Of a stretch of DNA of 49,755 nt, positions 1 to 9,377 are shown one piece after another. Source of the stretch: an uncultured Lachnospiraceae bacterium (GTDB taxonomy: Bacteria > Bacillota > Clostridia > Lachnospirales > Lachnospiraceae); the NCBI GenBank assembly GCA_910579495.1, contig CAJTVD010000004.1, positions 52,463 to 102,217 of the forward strand, given 5' to 3'. The translations under genes and the position numbers were made by a program. Each line of letters opens with the position of its first letter. The first letter of the stretch is position 1. Below the pieces are notes generated by a model, which did not search any database, was not told the origin of the DNA, and saw only the letters and a program-made list of their open reading frames with translations.

Positions 1-1154
1 CCACAGCCTGGGCGGCCTGGGAGGGGAGCCGGGCCGCCCTTGGCAGCCTGGAGGGAGCCAGGGACTATGAAAATGCCCAGGCCGCCAGGGATGCCGGGCA
101 GGCTGCCCTGGAAGGGAAAGAGAGGGAAGCCGCTGCTTATGGGCAGGCACGGGGAGCCGCCAGGGCGGCGGAGGCGGCAAAGGAGCAGGCCAAAACATTG
201 CTCCAGGAATATGCCCAGGAGCTTCCGGTAAAGGAAGGGCAGGCGCGGCAGCGCAAGGCCTCCTATGAGAAAATGATGGCGGAAAAAGCCCTGGAAGAAA
301 ACCGCTGGCGGGAGTTGGCGGAGAAGTACCAAAAAGAAGATGCGGACAGGCTGCAGGCGGAAGTTGACAGCCACAGCAGGAAGAAGGCTTCTGCGGAAAA
401 AATGTATGCTGCCGCCAGGGAGGCCATCGGGGAGCAGGAGTGCCCGGACATGGAAAAGGTAAAGGGGCAGATGGAGGAGGCGGAAAAAGGGCTCAGGGAA
501 GCGGAAGGGATTCTGGAAAGATATCAACAGGAATATAGGGCCAACTGGGAAGTTTACGCCGTTCTTGCACCGGAAATGGACAAGCGCGGGAAAATCCTGG
601 AAGAGCATACAAGGCTGGATGCCCTCTACAGGCTGGTGTCAGGTAATGTCCCGGGCTCCCGGATGGATTTGGAGACCTATGTGCAGCGGTGTTATCTGGA
701 GGGGATCCTTTACGGGGCAAACCGGAGATTCCGGGAAATGTCTGCCGGGCAGTTTGAGCTTCGGATGTATGGGCTGGACAAGGCGGGGGAGGGCAGGAAC
801 CGGGGGCTGGACCTTATGGTGTATTCCAGCGTTACCGGAAAGGAGCGGGAAATCCGCACCCTTTCCGGCGGGGAATCCTTTATGGCGGCGCTGTCCCTTG
901 CCCTTGGCATGGCGGACCAGATACAGGAAACCTCATCCGCCGTCCATCTGGACATGATGTTTATTGACGAAGGGTTTGGCTCCCTGGACGGACATGCCAG
1001 GAACCAGGCGGTGAGGGTACTAAAGAGGATGGCCGAGGGTTCCCGGCTCATTGGCATCATTTCCCATGTGGCAGAGCTGAAACAGGAAATTGAAGACCAG
1101 CTTGTGGTGGGCAGGGATGAAAAGGGAAGCCATGTAAGATGGCAGGCCGGTTAA
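1..1154 (+). CDS. sbcC: SbcC exonuclease subunit, 3' part
   Basis: C-terminal part of SbcC, the ATPase partner of the SbcD nuclease, which processes DNA ends and hairpins. The frame is open from base 3 at the window edge, so the N-terminal Walker A half lies outside. The first roughly 200 residues are Ala/Glu/Lys/Gln-rich, as expected for the long coiled coil. Then come the ABC signature LSGGESFMAALSLALGMA, the Walker B and D-loop region MMFIDEGFGSLDG, and the switch histidine in IGIISHVAELK, in the usual SbcC/Rad50 order. The gene ends 11 bases from the convergent sulfatase with no terminator hairpin between them. Function is confident; the N-terminus cannot be assessed. Confidence 0.93.
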   Translation, partial: TAWAAWEGSRAALGSLEGARDYENAQAARDAGQAALEGKEREAAAYGQARGAARAAEAAKEQAKTLLQEYAQELPVKEGQARQRKASYEKMMAEKALEENRWRELAEKYQKEDADRLQAEVDSHSRKKASAEKMYAAAREAIGEQECPDMEKVKGQMEEAEKGLREAEGILERYQQEYRANWEVYAVLAPEMDKRGKILEEHTRLDALYRLVSGNVPGSRMDLETYVQRCYLEGILYGANRRFREMSAGQFELRMYGLDKAGEGRNRGLDLMVYSSVTGKEREIRTLSGGESFMAALSLALGMADQIQETSSAVHLDMMFIDEGFGSLDGHARNQAVRVLKRMAEGSRLIGIISHVAELKQEIEDQLVVGRDEKGSHVRWQAG

Positions 1155-1164
1155 CCGCCCAGGC

Positions 1165-2598
1165 CTAATGGAAAGTATCCACGCTGTAGTCCCTGTAATG
1201 GAACCCAAACCACCTGCCGGGCATATCTCCCGGGAAGCGGGGGGCGTCATAGGCCTTGAAATTCCCCTGGCCATCCAGTGCCTGGGGGGTATGGGCAGCA
1301 GTATGGGAGCGCAGCAGTTCTTCAAGGTGTGCCCGGACAGAAGAAAATTCCGCAATTTCCCCCAGGTTGTGCTGTTCCATAGGGTCTTTTTCCAAATCAA
1401 AAAGAAGGGTATGGTTTCCCACAGCAGAGTAGACCAGTTTATAATTTTTTTCCATCACACAGAAGTTCCGGTCCAGGCTGTTGCCGTAGAATACCCGGCC
1501 TGTGGGCAGGGGCTTTAGCAGATCCTGGCCCGAAACCTTTACTTTGGGTGCCGCGCCCGCCATGGAAAGTATGGTGGGGTAGATATCCCCCAGGTCTGCG
1601 TATGCGGGGACAGAGATATTGTGGGCAATCCCCCGTCCCTGGGGCGGCATGATAATAAGAGGCACATGGGCACTGCCTTCGAAGAAAAGGTTTTTCTGGG
1701 ACATATGGTGGTCCCCCAGCATTTCCCCATGGTCGGAGGTAAAAATTACCCAGGTATTTTCAAAAAGCCCCTGTTCCCGCAGGGCGCCGAAGATTCTGCC
1801 CAGGGAATAATCCACCTGTGTAATGCAGGCGTAATAAGCCCGCCGTACCGCCTGCTTCTGCCAGGGGCTTAAAAGGTGCATATTGGTGTTTTCGTATGCG
1901 CCTGCAAGGAATCCCTGGGGGGTTTCTTCTAAAGTGGCGGACCAGTCCCCGGTTACGGGCAAGGGAAGCGGGGCACCCTCATAAAGTGCCCAGAAATCCC
2001 GGCAGGGGTCAAAGGGCGGGTGGGGTTTTGTAAAGCTGGCCCATAAAAAGAAGGGGCGGGTGGCGTCCCGGGTTTCCAGGAAATCTATTGCCTCATCAGC
2101 AATCCAGGTGGTGATGCTGTCTTTGGTTTCTACCGTGGAAAGGGCAGGCTCCATTTCACATTCGCCAACGCCGTGGGCTTTGGGGCGGGTTTCCCCCCAC
2201 AGGCCGTCATGGCGGCGCATATAATCCAGGGGCAGGCGCATTTCTTCAAAACCGTAGTGGGCCCTTGCGGGCTCAAAATGCATTTTTCCCTTTGCGCAGG
2301 TCTGGTAGCCTGCATCAGTAAGGATGGCGGGCAGGGTGGAGCGTTCTTTCATGCATTCTGCCATAAAGCCGGCGTGGGTGGCGTTGGAGGTCACGCCGCT
2401 TTCATACCCCTGCCTGCCAGTCATAATAGTGGTGCGGGAGGGCACGCAGATGGGGCAGGAGGCGTAACAGTTTTTGTAGCTCACCCCCATAGCCGCCATA
2501 TAATTAAGATGGGGGGTAAAAATACTCTGGTTCCCCCAGGCGTTAATGGTGTCAAAACGCTGCTGGTCTGTGGTGATCAGCAAAATATTGTCTTTCAT
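1165..2598 (-). CDS. Type I sulfatase (FGly, CVPSR motif)
   Basis: Alkaline-phosphatase-superfamily sulfatase, 477 aa, removing sulfate esters from carbohydrates or small molecules. The FGly maturation motif CVPSR starts at C51, followed by TTIMTG; N-terminal metal-site residues lie in LLITTDQQRFD, and SDHGEMLGDHHM is the conserved C-terminal metal-site region. I chose the ATG at 2598, preceded by GAGGA at proper spacing; the frame is open further upstream, but that extension (to 2751) does not look like a sulfatase start. There is no signal peptide, so it should be cytoplasmic. A Cys-type sulfatase needs an anaerobic sulfatase-maturating radical SAM enzyme, and none is in this window. It points away from the ABC transporter operon and probably belongs to the same regulon. 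The substrate is unknown. Confidence 0.9.
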   Translation of the reverse strand: MKDNILLITTDQQRFDTINAWGNQSIFTPHLNYMAAMGVSYKNCYASCPICVPSRTTIMTGRQGYESGVTSNATHAGFMAECMKERSTLPAILTDAGYQTCAKGKMHFEPARAHYGFEEMRLPLDYMRRHDGLWGETRPKAHGVGECEMEPALSTVETKDSITTWIADEAIDFLETRDATRPFFLWASFTKPHPPFDPCRDFWALYEGAPLPLPVTGDWSATLEETPQGFLAGAYENTNMHLLSPWQKQAVRRAYYACITQVDYSLGRIFGALREQGLFENTWVIFTSDHGEMLGDHHMSQKNLFFEGSAHVPLIIMPPQGRGIAHNISVPAYADLGDIYPTILSMAGAAPKVKVSGQDLLKPLPTGRVFYGNSLDRNFCVMEKNYKLVYSAVGNHTLLFDLEKDPMEQHNLGEIAEFSSVRAHLEELLRSHTAAHTPQALDGQGNFKAYDAPRFPGDMPGRWFGFHYRDYSVDTFH

Positions 2599-2924
2599 AA
2601 CATTCCGTTCCTCGCTTTCCGTGTCTGTAACATATCCTGAAAGCAAGTATAACAGTCTTTTGCCCCGGGGTCTATCCGGGAAATGCCAGATATCCTGGGA
2701 AAATACCATAAAAATGTGAGAACTTGATAAGAAAAAGAAAAAAGATGTCAAATATAAAGGAAATATGTGTTAATTGTGCACAAAATTAACAACGGAAGTT
2801 ATAAATATAAACTAATGTTTTTATACTAATATCTAAAGAAATATAGATATCGGTAGCAAAATAACTAAGTTATAATATTAAGGAGCCGTTCCGGGGAACG
2901 GGGCGGGAGAGAGGAGGAGACGGT
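2599..2924. promoter_or_regulatory. Divergent AT-rich control region
   Basis: This 326-base gap lies between the minus-strand sulfatase and the plus-strand transporter operon. It is very AT-rich from about 2700 to 2880. A consensus-like -10 TATAAT lies at 2871-2876 for the transporter operon, with no good -35 at 17 bases, which fits activation by the YesN regulator encoded downstream. A ribosome site GAGGAGG precedes 2925. I see no further gene here. Confidence 0.45.
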
Positions 2925-3872
2925 ATGGCCAAAGAGAAAGGTAAAGTGAAATCAAAAAAAAGGCGCTGGAACAGGGATGATACAGAGCTTACCCTGCTTG
3001 CGCTGCCCACTACGATCTGGTATTTCCTGTTTTGCTTTATGCCAATGTTCGGTATTGTCATTGCATTTAAGGAATTTAAGATTAATGGGGGGTTTTTGAA
3101 AAGCTTTCTTACCAGCCGGTGGGTTGGGTTTGATAATTTTAAATTTCTGTTTTCTACAAAAGATATCTGGATGATTATTAAAAATACGCTGGCTTACAAC
3201 ATTGTATTTATTATTTTAGGCATTGTGGTGCCGGTAGCTGCCGCCATTGCTATTGGGCAGCTCCATTCCAAAAAGCTGATGAAGATTTACCAGACAGCGA
3301 TGTTTATGCCGTACTTCCTGTCATGGGTGGTGGTTACTGCGCTGGTGTGGGCGTTTTTAAGCTATGATAAAGGGCTTGTCAATAATATGCTGGAAGCCTG
3401 GGGGATGGACAGGCAGCAATGGTATATGAAGCCGGAAATGTGGCCGCCTTTCCTGGTATTTATGAATCTCTGGAAAGGGGTAGGCTATGGAATGGTGGTA
3501 TACCTTGCCACCATCACGGGTATTGACAAGAGCTACTACGAGGCGGCAGGGATCGACGGCGCAACCATATGGCAGCAGATCCGGTACATTACCCTCCCGC
3601 TGATGAAAACAGTGATCATCCTGATGTTTATCATGAGTGTAGGGCGTATTTTCTATTCGGATTTCGGCCTGTTCTATCAGGTGCCAAGGGATTCCAATTC
3701 CCTGTACGATGTAGTATATACTCTTGATGTGTATGTGTATAAACAGCTTAGGACTTCCACTACAGGTATGTCGGCGGCAGCAGCATTTATCCAGTCTGTG
3801 GCAGGATGTATTACCATTCTCTCAGCCAATGCCCTTGTAAGGAAGTTTGACAAAGAGAGCGCAATGATTTAG
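2925..3872 (+). CDS. Sugar ABC transporter permease (LplB family)
   Basis: Inner-membrane permease of the CUT1 carbohydrate ABC family, 315 aa, LplB/YtcP-type subgroup. The N-terminus is basic, followed by about six hydrophobic segments starting near residue 25 (LLALPTTIWYFLFCFMPM). The EAA loop that contacts the ATPase is visible as YYEAAGIDGATIWQQIRYITLPLM. It begins a three-gene unit (permease, permease, binding protein) with 19 bases to the next start. No ATPase gene is present, which is normal for this subgroup because it uses a shared MsmK-like ATPase encoded elsewhere. Confidence 0.93.
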   Translation: MAKEKGKVKSKKRRWNRDDTELTLLALPTTIWYFLFCFMPMFGIVIAFKEFKINGGFLKSFLTSRWVGFDNFKFLFSTKDIWMIIKNTLAYNIVFIILGIVVPVAAAIAIGQLHSKKLMKIYQTAMFMPYFLSWVVVTALVWAFLSYDKGLVNNMLEAWGMDRQQWYMKPEMWPPFLVFMNLWKGVGYGMVVYLATITGIDKSYYEAAGIDGATIWQQIRYITLPLMKTVIILMFIMSVGRIFYSDFGLFYQVPRDSNSLYDVVYTLDVYVYKQLRTSTTGMSAAAAFIQSVAGCITILSANALVRKFDKESAMI

Positions 3873-3891
3873 TCCGGGGAGGAGGGAAAGT

Positions 3892-4842
3892 ATGGATAAT
3901 GTAACACAGGTACGGAAGATCAGGAAAGATGAGCCGGATGGTTTTGACCGCTTTAACCGGGTTTCCAAACCGGCCAACCTGATCCTGAATATCATATTTT
4001 TACTGATGGCGCTGGCGTGTGTGATACCGGTGCTTCTGGTGGTGGCCATTTCCTTTTCTGCTGAGGCTTCTATCACAGAATATGGCTACCGGTTTATACC
4101 GAAGATTTTCTCCCTGGAGGGCTATACGTTCCTGGTTTCCCAGGGGAAGATGATTGTACGTGCCCTGGGGGTATCGCTGTTTGTGACGGTTGTGGGGACA
4201 GCCCTTGGGGTTCTTCTCACCACTCTTATGGGATACGTGCTGTCCAGGCCGGGCTATAAGCTGAATGGTTTTCTTACGATGGTTGTGTTTATCCCCATGG
4301 TATTTAACGGGGGCCTGGTTTCTACCTATTATGTGGTAAGCCAGCTTCTGGAGCTGAAAAATTCTGTATGGGCGCTGATTTTGCCCCTTAGCGTATCGTC
4401 CTTTAACGTAGTGGTCTGCCGTACTTTCTTTAAGACCACGGTGCCGGAATCGCTGATTGAATCGGCGAAAATGGATGGGGCAAGCCAGTTTACGATTTTT
4501 GCCAGGATTGTGCTCCCCATATCCCAGCCGGTGCTGGCAACCATAGGGCTGTTCCTGTGCTTTGCTTATTGGAATGACTGGTACCAGTCCATGCTCTATA
4601 TTGAGGACTCTAAATTATATTCACTGCAGGCGCTGCTGAATACCATTTTGACAAATATTCAGATGTTGGCAAAGAACGCTGCCACTGTGGGGCTGGGGGC
4701 TGCCGAAATGCTGGCTAAGATGCCCCAGGAAGCGGCCCGGATGGCGATTGTGGTAATCATCGTGGCACCAATTGCCTGTGCCTATCCCTTTTTCCAGAAA
4801 TACTTTATTTCCGGGCTCACATTGGGAGCGGTGAAAGGCTGA
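3892..4842 (+). CDS. Sugar ABC transporter permease (YtcP/AraQ type)
   Basis: Second permease of the importer, 316 aa, with six predicted membrane segments beginning near residue 28. The EAA-type loop is ESAKMDGASQFTIFARIVLPISQP. A strong ribosome site (GGGGAGGAGGG) precedes the ATG. It pairs with the upstream LplB-type permease to form the membrane channel. The C-terminal TLGAVKG is the usual ending of this subfamily. The substrate is unknown; the sulfatases around it suggest sulfated sugars or oligosaccharides. Confidence 0.93.
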   Translation: MDNVTQVRKIRKDEPDGFDRFNRVSKPANLILNIIFLLMALACVIPVLLVVAISFSAEASITEYGYRFIPKIFSLEGYTFLVSQGKMIVRALGVSLFVTVVGTALGVLLTTLMGYVLSRPGYKLNGFLTMVVFIPMVFNGGLVSTYYVVSQLLELKNSVWALILPLSVSSFNVVVCRTFFKTTVPESLIESAKMDGASQFTIFARIVLPISQPVLATIGLFLCFAYWNDWYQSMLYIEDSKLYSLQALLNTILTNIQMLAKNAATVGLGAAEMLAKMPQEAARMAIVVIIVAPIACAYPFFQKYFISGLTLGAVKG

Positions 4843-4935
4843 TGGAAGGATATCTGCCCGGCGCAGGCTATGCGCCGGAGGATATAGAGCGGCTGTTAAG
4901 CTGGCCGCAATCTCATAAAAATAAGGAGGATTTCT

Positions 4936-6510
4936 ATGAAAAAGAAAAGCTTAAGCAAATTACTTGCATTAGGGATGGCCGCTGTAATGACTGCCGGAAT
5001 GCTGGCAGGCTGCGGTTCAGACAAAGGGGGCAGTGATTCCGCTCCGGCCAATGAGGGTGCTTCCCAGCCCGCAGACAGTGGGACGGAAGAAAAGACTCCT
5101 GAAGAGACAGGGAATGCAGATGCAGAAAAAGAGGATGCCGGTACAGAAGACGCCGGGACAGCTTCAGGGGAAGTCCCCACTTTGGTCTGGTGGACGGTAG
5201 GGGGGACACCGGCAGATGATTTTGAAGAGGCAGTTGCACAGATCAGCGATTACACGGAAGAAAAAATCGGTGTAAGGCTGGATGTGAAAATAGCAGGATG
5301 GAATGATTACGATTCTAAAATGAACACCATTGTCAATGCCGGGGAGTATTTTGACATTATGTTCACCAACAACACCAATTACAGCAAATTTGTAAACTTG
5401 GGCGCATTTGAGAATATCAGCGACCTGGTACAGAGTGCTGCGCCGGAGCTGTACAGCTTTGTTCCTGAAAAACTCTGGAGCGGTGTCCAGATCCATGGAA
5501 ATGTATACGCAGTACCTACTTATAAAGATTCATCCCTGACACAGTTCTACTATTTTGATGACCAGTATGTACAGAAGTACAATGTAGATATGGGGACTGT
5601 TAAGGATATGGCGTCTATTGACCCTATTGTACGTGCTATGAAAGAGGGGGAAGGAAAGTCCTTCTATCCCATTAAGCTGAACCAGGGCGCTTTGTGGAAT
5701 GGTTTCTTCAATGAATATGATGGGCTGGCAAGCGGTATCCAGGCTATCGGGGTTAAAATTGACGATGCTGAACGTAAAGTAGTCTGCACCCTGGAGCAGG
5801 AAGATATCTTGGCAAACCTGGAACTGCTACATGCATGGTATGCTGACGGTATCATCAATCCTGACGCAAACGTAGTGTCAGAGGACAGCAAAGGCAATGC
5901 TTTCGGTAATGCACAGGGATGGCCCAGCGCAGTTGCCCAGTGGCAGATTTTACAGGGTGTAGAAAAGTACGATGCAGCTAAAGTATTTGGCCCTCTTTAC
6001 ACAACGGAAACCATCCAGGGTTCCATGAATGCAATTTCCGTAAATTCTAACTACAAAGAAGAAGCTTTGAAGGTGCTGGAGTTGATGAATACAGACTCCA
6101 AATTCCGTGATATGTGTGCATACGGCGTTGAAGGAAACCACTTTGAGTATCTGGATGACGGCACTGTTAAGAGGCTGCGTGACGACTGGACATGGCCTGC
6201 TTACACACAGGGGACCTTCTTTATTATGAGCAACCAGGAAGGGGCTGACCCTAACCAGTGGGATGAAGTAAAGAAGCAGAACGAAGAAGCAACCGCTTCT
6301 ACCTGCCTTGGCTTTGCATTGGATGTATCAAATATCCAGAATGAAGTTTCTAACGTTAATACTGTTTGGGATAAGTATAAATTTGATATGCTTACCGGTG
6401 CGTCAGACCCCGCTACGGCAGTGCCTAAGTGCGTAGAAGAGCTGAAAGCAGCAGGCCTTGATACCATTATTACTGAGGCACAGAAGCAGATTGATGAGTT
6501 CTTCAAATAA
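4936..6510 (+). CDS. Extracellular solute-binding lipoprotein
   Basis: Substrate-binding lipoprotein of the sugar ABC importer, 524 aa, family 1/LplA-like. A signal peptide with lipobox LAGC places the lipidated cysteine at C26. A linker rich in Gly, Glu, Ser and Thr runs to about residue 75, then the binding domain begins at TLVWWTVGG. A strong AGGAGG ribosome site precedes the ATG. The 524-aa length is typical for the LplA group, which is longer than MalE. It is the last gene of the transporter unit and is followed by a strong terminator. Confidence 0.92.
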   Translation: MKKKSLSKLLALGMAAVMTAGMLAGCGSDKGGSDSAPANEGASQPADSGTEEKTPEETGNADAEKEDAGTEDAGTASGEVPTLVWWTVGGTPADDFEEAVAQISDYTEEKIGVRLDVKIAGWNDYDSKMNTIVNAGEYFDIMFTNNTNYSKFVNLGAFENISDLVQSAAPELYSFVPEKLWSGVQIHGNVYAVPTYKDSSLTQFYYFDDQYVQKYNVDMGTVKDMASIDPIVRAMKEGEGKSFYPIKLNQGALWNGFFNEYDGLASGIQAIGVKIDDAERKVVCTLEQEDILANLELLHAWYADGIINPDANVVSEDSKGNAFGNAQGWPSAVAQWQILQGVEKYDAAKVFGPLYTTETIQGSMNAISVNSNYKEEALKVLELMNTDSKFRDMCAYGVEGNHFEYLDDGTVKRLRDDWTWPAYTQGTFFIMSNQEGADPNQWDEVKKQNEEATASTCLGFALDVSNIQNEVSNVNTVWDKYKFDMLTGASDPATAVPKCVEELKAAGLDTIITEAQKQIDEFFK

Positions 6511-6565
6511 GTGACAGGTAAACGGTAACGGATGCCTGTTGCAGAAACAGCATAGATATTTTACA

Positions 6566-6600
6566 GGTTCCCGGGCAGGATTGCCCGGGAACCTTTTATA
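6566..6600 (+). terminator. Rho-independent terminator after binding protein
   Basis: A perfect 12-bp stem (6566-6577 with 6582-6593), a four-base loop and a TTTT tail. A second GC-rich hairpin (GGCAGGGA and TCCCTGCC) follows at about 6606-6628. This separates the transporter unit from the kinase gene. Confidence 0.85.
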
Positions 6601-6667
6601 CCCAGGGGCAGGGAAAGCCTTCCCTGCCTGATTTTACGGATTGTTGGGGAAAATAACCTCCGCAATC

Positions 6668-6696
6668 TTGCAACTGTTATTTGAAACGGATATAAT
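6668..6696 (+). promoter_or_regulatory. Sigma-A-type promoter for the YesM kinase
   Basis: -35 TTGCAA (6668-6673), a 17-base spacer and -10 TATAAT (6691-6696), about 50 bases before the kinase start. Confidence 0.7.
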
Positions 6697-6746
6697 GAAG
6701 CTATCAGACCTGTAGCATTACTGGCAGAAGGGACAGGGAGTGCAGA

Positions 6747-8537
6747 ATGGATAAAGTCCGCACCAGATTTCTTGGATATCGTCTTTACAGGATAAAATTC
6801 ATTAAAATTGTGGGGTTTGTTTTTCTGATAACTACTATAGTCTTTTTGGGGGTACTGGCGTTTCTTTTCAATACCTGGATGAACGACTTGCGCCAGCAGG
6901 CGCAGGATGTATTTATGGAACGGGAGAGAAGGCTGGCGAATATCCGGGTGTGGGCGCTGGATTATACCAATGGCATGTATGAGGATGCAAAGCTGATGGA
7001 GGATGCTGCTGCGCTTTTTTCGGCACGTAACATGGAAGAATACATCCAGGCCCGCAGGAATAACAGCTTAAACAGCCGCCAGCAGATTGGTTATCTGCCG
7101 GGAAATATTAAGAAGCTGCTTTTCTGGGACAGCCGGAAGCAGATCACAGGAGTGAGCCTGAGTTCCCATGCGGGGGTGAAAGCCATCTGGCAGGAATTAG
7201 GGGATGTGAGGCTGCAATTCGGCATTACGGATGTGGAATCCTCCATGGCATTTCACGAAGCAGGGGATATGCTGGTGGCCTCTTATCCGGTCCGGAATAC
7301 GGAGCATATGGACCAGACCCTGGGCAAGTTAAGTTTTTGGGCAGACAGCCGGGAAATCTATGAGTGCGGCGCCGTTCCTGCCCAATGGGCTCTTTGGGAT
7401 GCCCAGGGAAGGGTATTAAGGGATGGGGGGCTTGCCCAGGAGGGAGGGCGTTTTCTGTCACAGCTTGCAGAAAAAGAAGGACAGTCGGGGTGGCTCTTTC
7501 CAGGGGAAGGGATGCCGGTGTTTTTTATCCTCCAGGTTTCCGGGGAAAGTGGGTATTCCTTTCTGGTTTTCAAGGATGTGGGGGCGGTTTTGGCTGACAA
7601 CAAGCATACAGTGTCTGTCATTGTATTCGCCTTTGTGCTGGTAGCAATGGGCGTTCTTGCCTGTTATTATGGAGGGATACGCTCTGATGCCGCTTTTCTG
7701 GCAATGATCATGGACATGCTCTCCGCCATGGAGGGCGGTAATTTTGCCAGGATGCAGTCCCTTGCCCTGCCCGCCAGCGCCAGGCACAGGGAGAATGAAT
7801 ATGGGATGATAGCGGCGGCGCTGAAGGATGTGGGGATGAAGCTGAAGGGCTACATTGAAACGGAGTATATTTTGAAGCTAAAGGAGCAGGAAAGCCAGAT
7901 GCGTGCACTGCAGCATCAGATTAACCCCCATTTTCTGTATAATACCCTGGAAATGCTCCGTTCGAAAGCGCTGGTACATGAAGACAGGGATATGGCGGAA
8001 GCGATTGCCATGCTGGGGGCGCTCTACCGTGCCCGGATGCGCAAGAAGGATACCATTACCCTGAAGGAGGAGTTTGCCTTTCTTGAAATGTACCTGAAAA
8101 TCATGGCCCTGCGCTTTGGGGATAATTTTGTCTACCAGGCGGAGCTGGAGGAGGGGATTGGGGAAATTCCCACAGTGAATTTCTGGCTGCAGCCCCTGGC
8201 GGAAAATTTTTTCGCCCATGGCTTTGGCCAGGAAAGCGAATATAATCTCCTGACTGTGAACGGATACGCCAGGGAAGGGGGCGGGGAAATTTTAATCATT
8301 GACAACGGCTGCGGGGCCGCGCCTTCAAAGCTTGCGGGCATCCGGCGTAACATGCGGGAAGGGAATGACCAGGCAGAAGGGGACATCGGCCTGCGCAATG
8401 TGTATATGCGGCTTGCATATTTTTATGGGGACGGATTTAGGATGGATGTGGGAAACAATGCAGAGGGCGGTTTCCGGGTTTCCATTTTTATTCCGGGAAG
8501 GGTGGAAGATGTACACACTGATGATCGTGGACGATGA
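6747..8537 (+). CDS. YesM-family sensor histidine kinase
   Basis: Membrane sensor kinase, 596 aa, that phosphorylates the YesN-type regulator encoded next. TM1 is about residues 20-42, followed by an extracellular sensor domain to about 285, then TM2 at about 290-308 and a linker region. The His_kinase domain has the YesM signature QINPHFLYNTLEML with the phosphoacceptor at H395. The ATPase N-box is LQPLAENFFAHG; the G boxes are IDNGCG and GDIGLRNV. It has its own promoter and overlaps the regulator by 29 bases, which implies coupled translation. This class senses extracellular sugars or binding-protein complexes and switches on the adjacent transporter. Confidence 0.92.
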   Translation: MDKVRTRFLGYRLYRIKFIKIVGFVFLITTIVFLGVLAFLFNTWMNDLRQQAQDVFMERERRLANIRVWALDYTNGMYEDAKLMEDAAALFSARNMEEYIQARRNNSLNSRQQIGYLPGNIKKLLFWDSRKQITGVSLSSHAGVKAIWQELGDVRLQFGITDVESSMAFHEAGDMLVASYPVRNTEHMDQTLGKLSFWADSREIYECGAVPAQWALWDAQGRVLRDGGLAQEGGRFLSQLAEKEGQSGWLFPGEGMPVFFILQVSGESGYSFLVFKDVGAVLADNKHTVSVIVFAFVLVAMGVLACYYGGIRSDAAFLAMIMDMLSAMEGGNFARMQSLALPASARHRENEYGMIAAALKDVGMKLKGYIETEYILKLKEQESQMRALQHQINPHFLYNTLEMLRSKALVHEDRDMAEAIAMLGALYRARMRKKDTITLKEEFAFLEMYLKIMALRFGDNFVYQAELEEGIGEIPTVNFWLQPLAENFFAHGFGQESEYNLLTVNGYAREGGGEILIIDNGCGAAPSKLAGIRRNMREGNDQAEGDIGLRNVYMRLAYFYGDGFRMDVGNNAEGGFRVSIFIPGRVEDVHTDDRGR

Positions 8538-9306
8538 GCCGGCAGTGCTGGAAGGGACGGCGAGGCTGCTGGATTGGAAAGCTCTTGGGTTTGGCCATAT
8601 AAGGACGGCACGCAGTTGCTTCGAAGTCATTTCCCATGTGGTGGACTGGAAGCCGGACATCTGCCTGGTGGATGTATGCATTGGCAATGATTATGGCTAT
8701 GAGCTGATCAACCGCCTGGGGGAGATGGGCGTCCGGTCAAATTATATTATGATGAGCGGCTATGATGAATTTACCTATGCCTGCGAGGCTTTGCGCTGCG
8801 GCGCGCTGGACTATCTGCTGAAACCTGTTGACGGCGGGAAGCTGCAAAGAAGGATCCGCCAGGTAATCGTGGAAAAACTCCATGGCACGGCACCGGAGGA
8901 GCCTCCCCAGGAGGAAGACCCGGTTTTAAGGCGTCCCTATCTGGAACTATCCCCTCTCATAAGGAAAATTGTGATGATTGTCGGGATGGAGTATGGGCAG
9001 CATATTTCCTTAAAGAGCATTGCCGACAGGTTCCGGATGAATCCCACTTATCTGGGGCAGATTTTTATCAGGGAAACAGGGACGAAGTTTTCAGAATACC
9101 TGATGGCCTACCGGATGTATGTGGCACGCTGCCGGATACTGGACACGGATAAGAAAATAACGGAAGTGGCGGATGAGGTTGGCTACTCCAATATGAATTA
9201 TTTCTACCAGCATTTCCATAATTATTATGGGATTGCGCCCCTAAAGATGCGCATGGGCGAAGCAGGGGAATGCGGGGATGGCAGGGCAGGGGCGGTATTG
9301 GAATGA
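8509..9306 (+). CDS. YesN-family response regulator (REC-AraC)
   Basis: Response regulator of 265 aa. An N-terminal receiver begins MYTLMIVDDEP with acidic pocket D8/D9 and phosphoacceptor D55 in LVDVCIG. The C-terminal AraC-type double helix-turn-helix covers about residues 155-255 (ISLKSIADRF and ITEVADEVGYSNMNYFYQHF). It is shorter than many YesN proteins because the central linker is small. The start at 8509 lies inside the kinase gene and aligns with the receiver start, so I did not use the longer upstream frame. It is the likely activator of the transporter operon and perhaps of both sulfatases. Confidence 0.92.
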   Translation: MYTLMIVDDEPAVLEGTARLLDWKALGFGHIRTARSCFEVISHVVDWKPDICLVDVCIGNDYGYELINRLGEMGVRSNYIMMSGYDEFTYACEALRCGALDYLLKPVDGGKLQRRIRQVIVEKLHGTAPEEPPQEEDPVLRRPYLELSPLIRKIVMIVGMEYGQHISLKSIADRFRMNPTYLGQIFIRETGTKFSEYLMAYRMYVARCRILDTDKKITEVADEVGYSNMNYFYQHFHNYYGIAPLKMRMGEAGECGDGRAGAVLE

Positions 9307-9377
9307 TGCACTGAAAAATACAGGCCGCCAGACGGTCATTGTTATGGCAGCCGGGGAACTTGGACAGGAGGTTTAAG

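Noticed and set aside
4842..5036. 64-aa ORF overlapping the second permease stop
   Set aside because: It starts at a chance TGATG overlap, runs out of frame into the binding-protein gene and has no protein-like composition.
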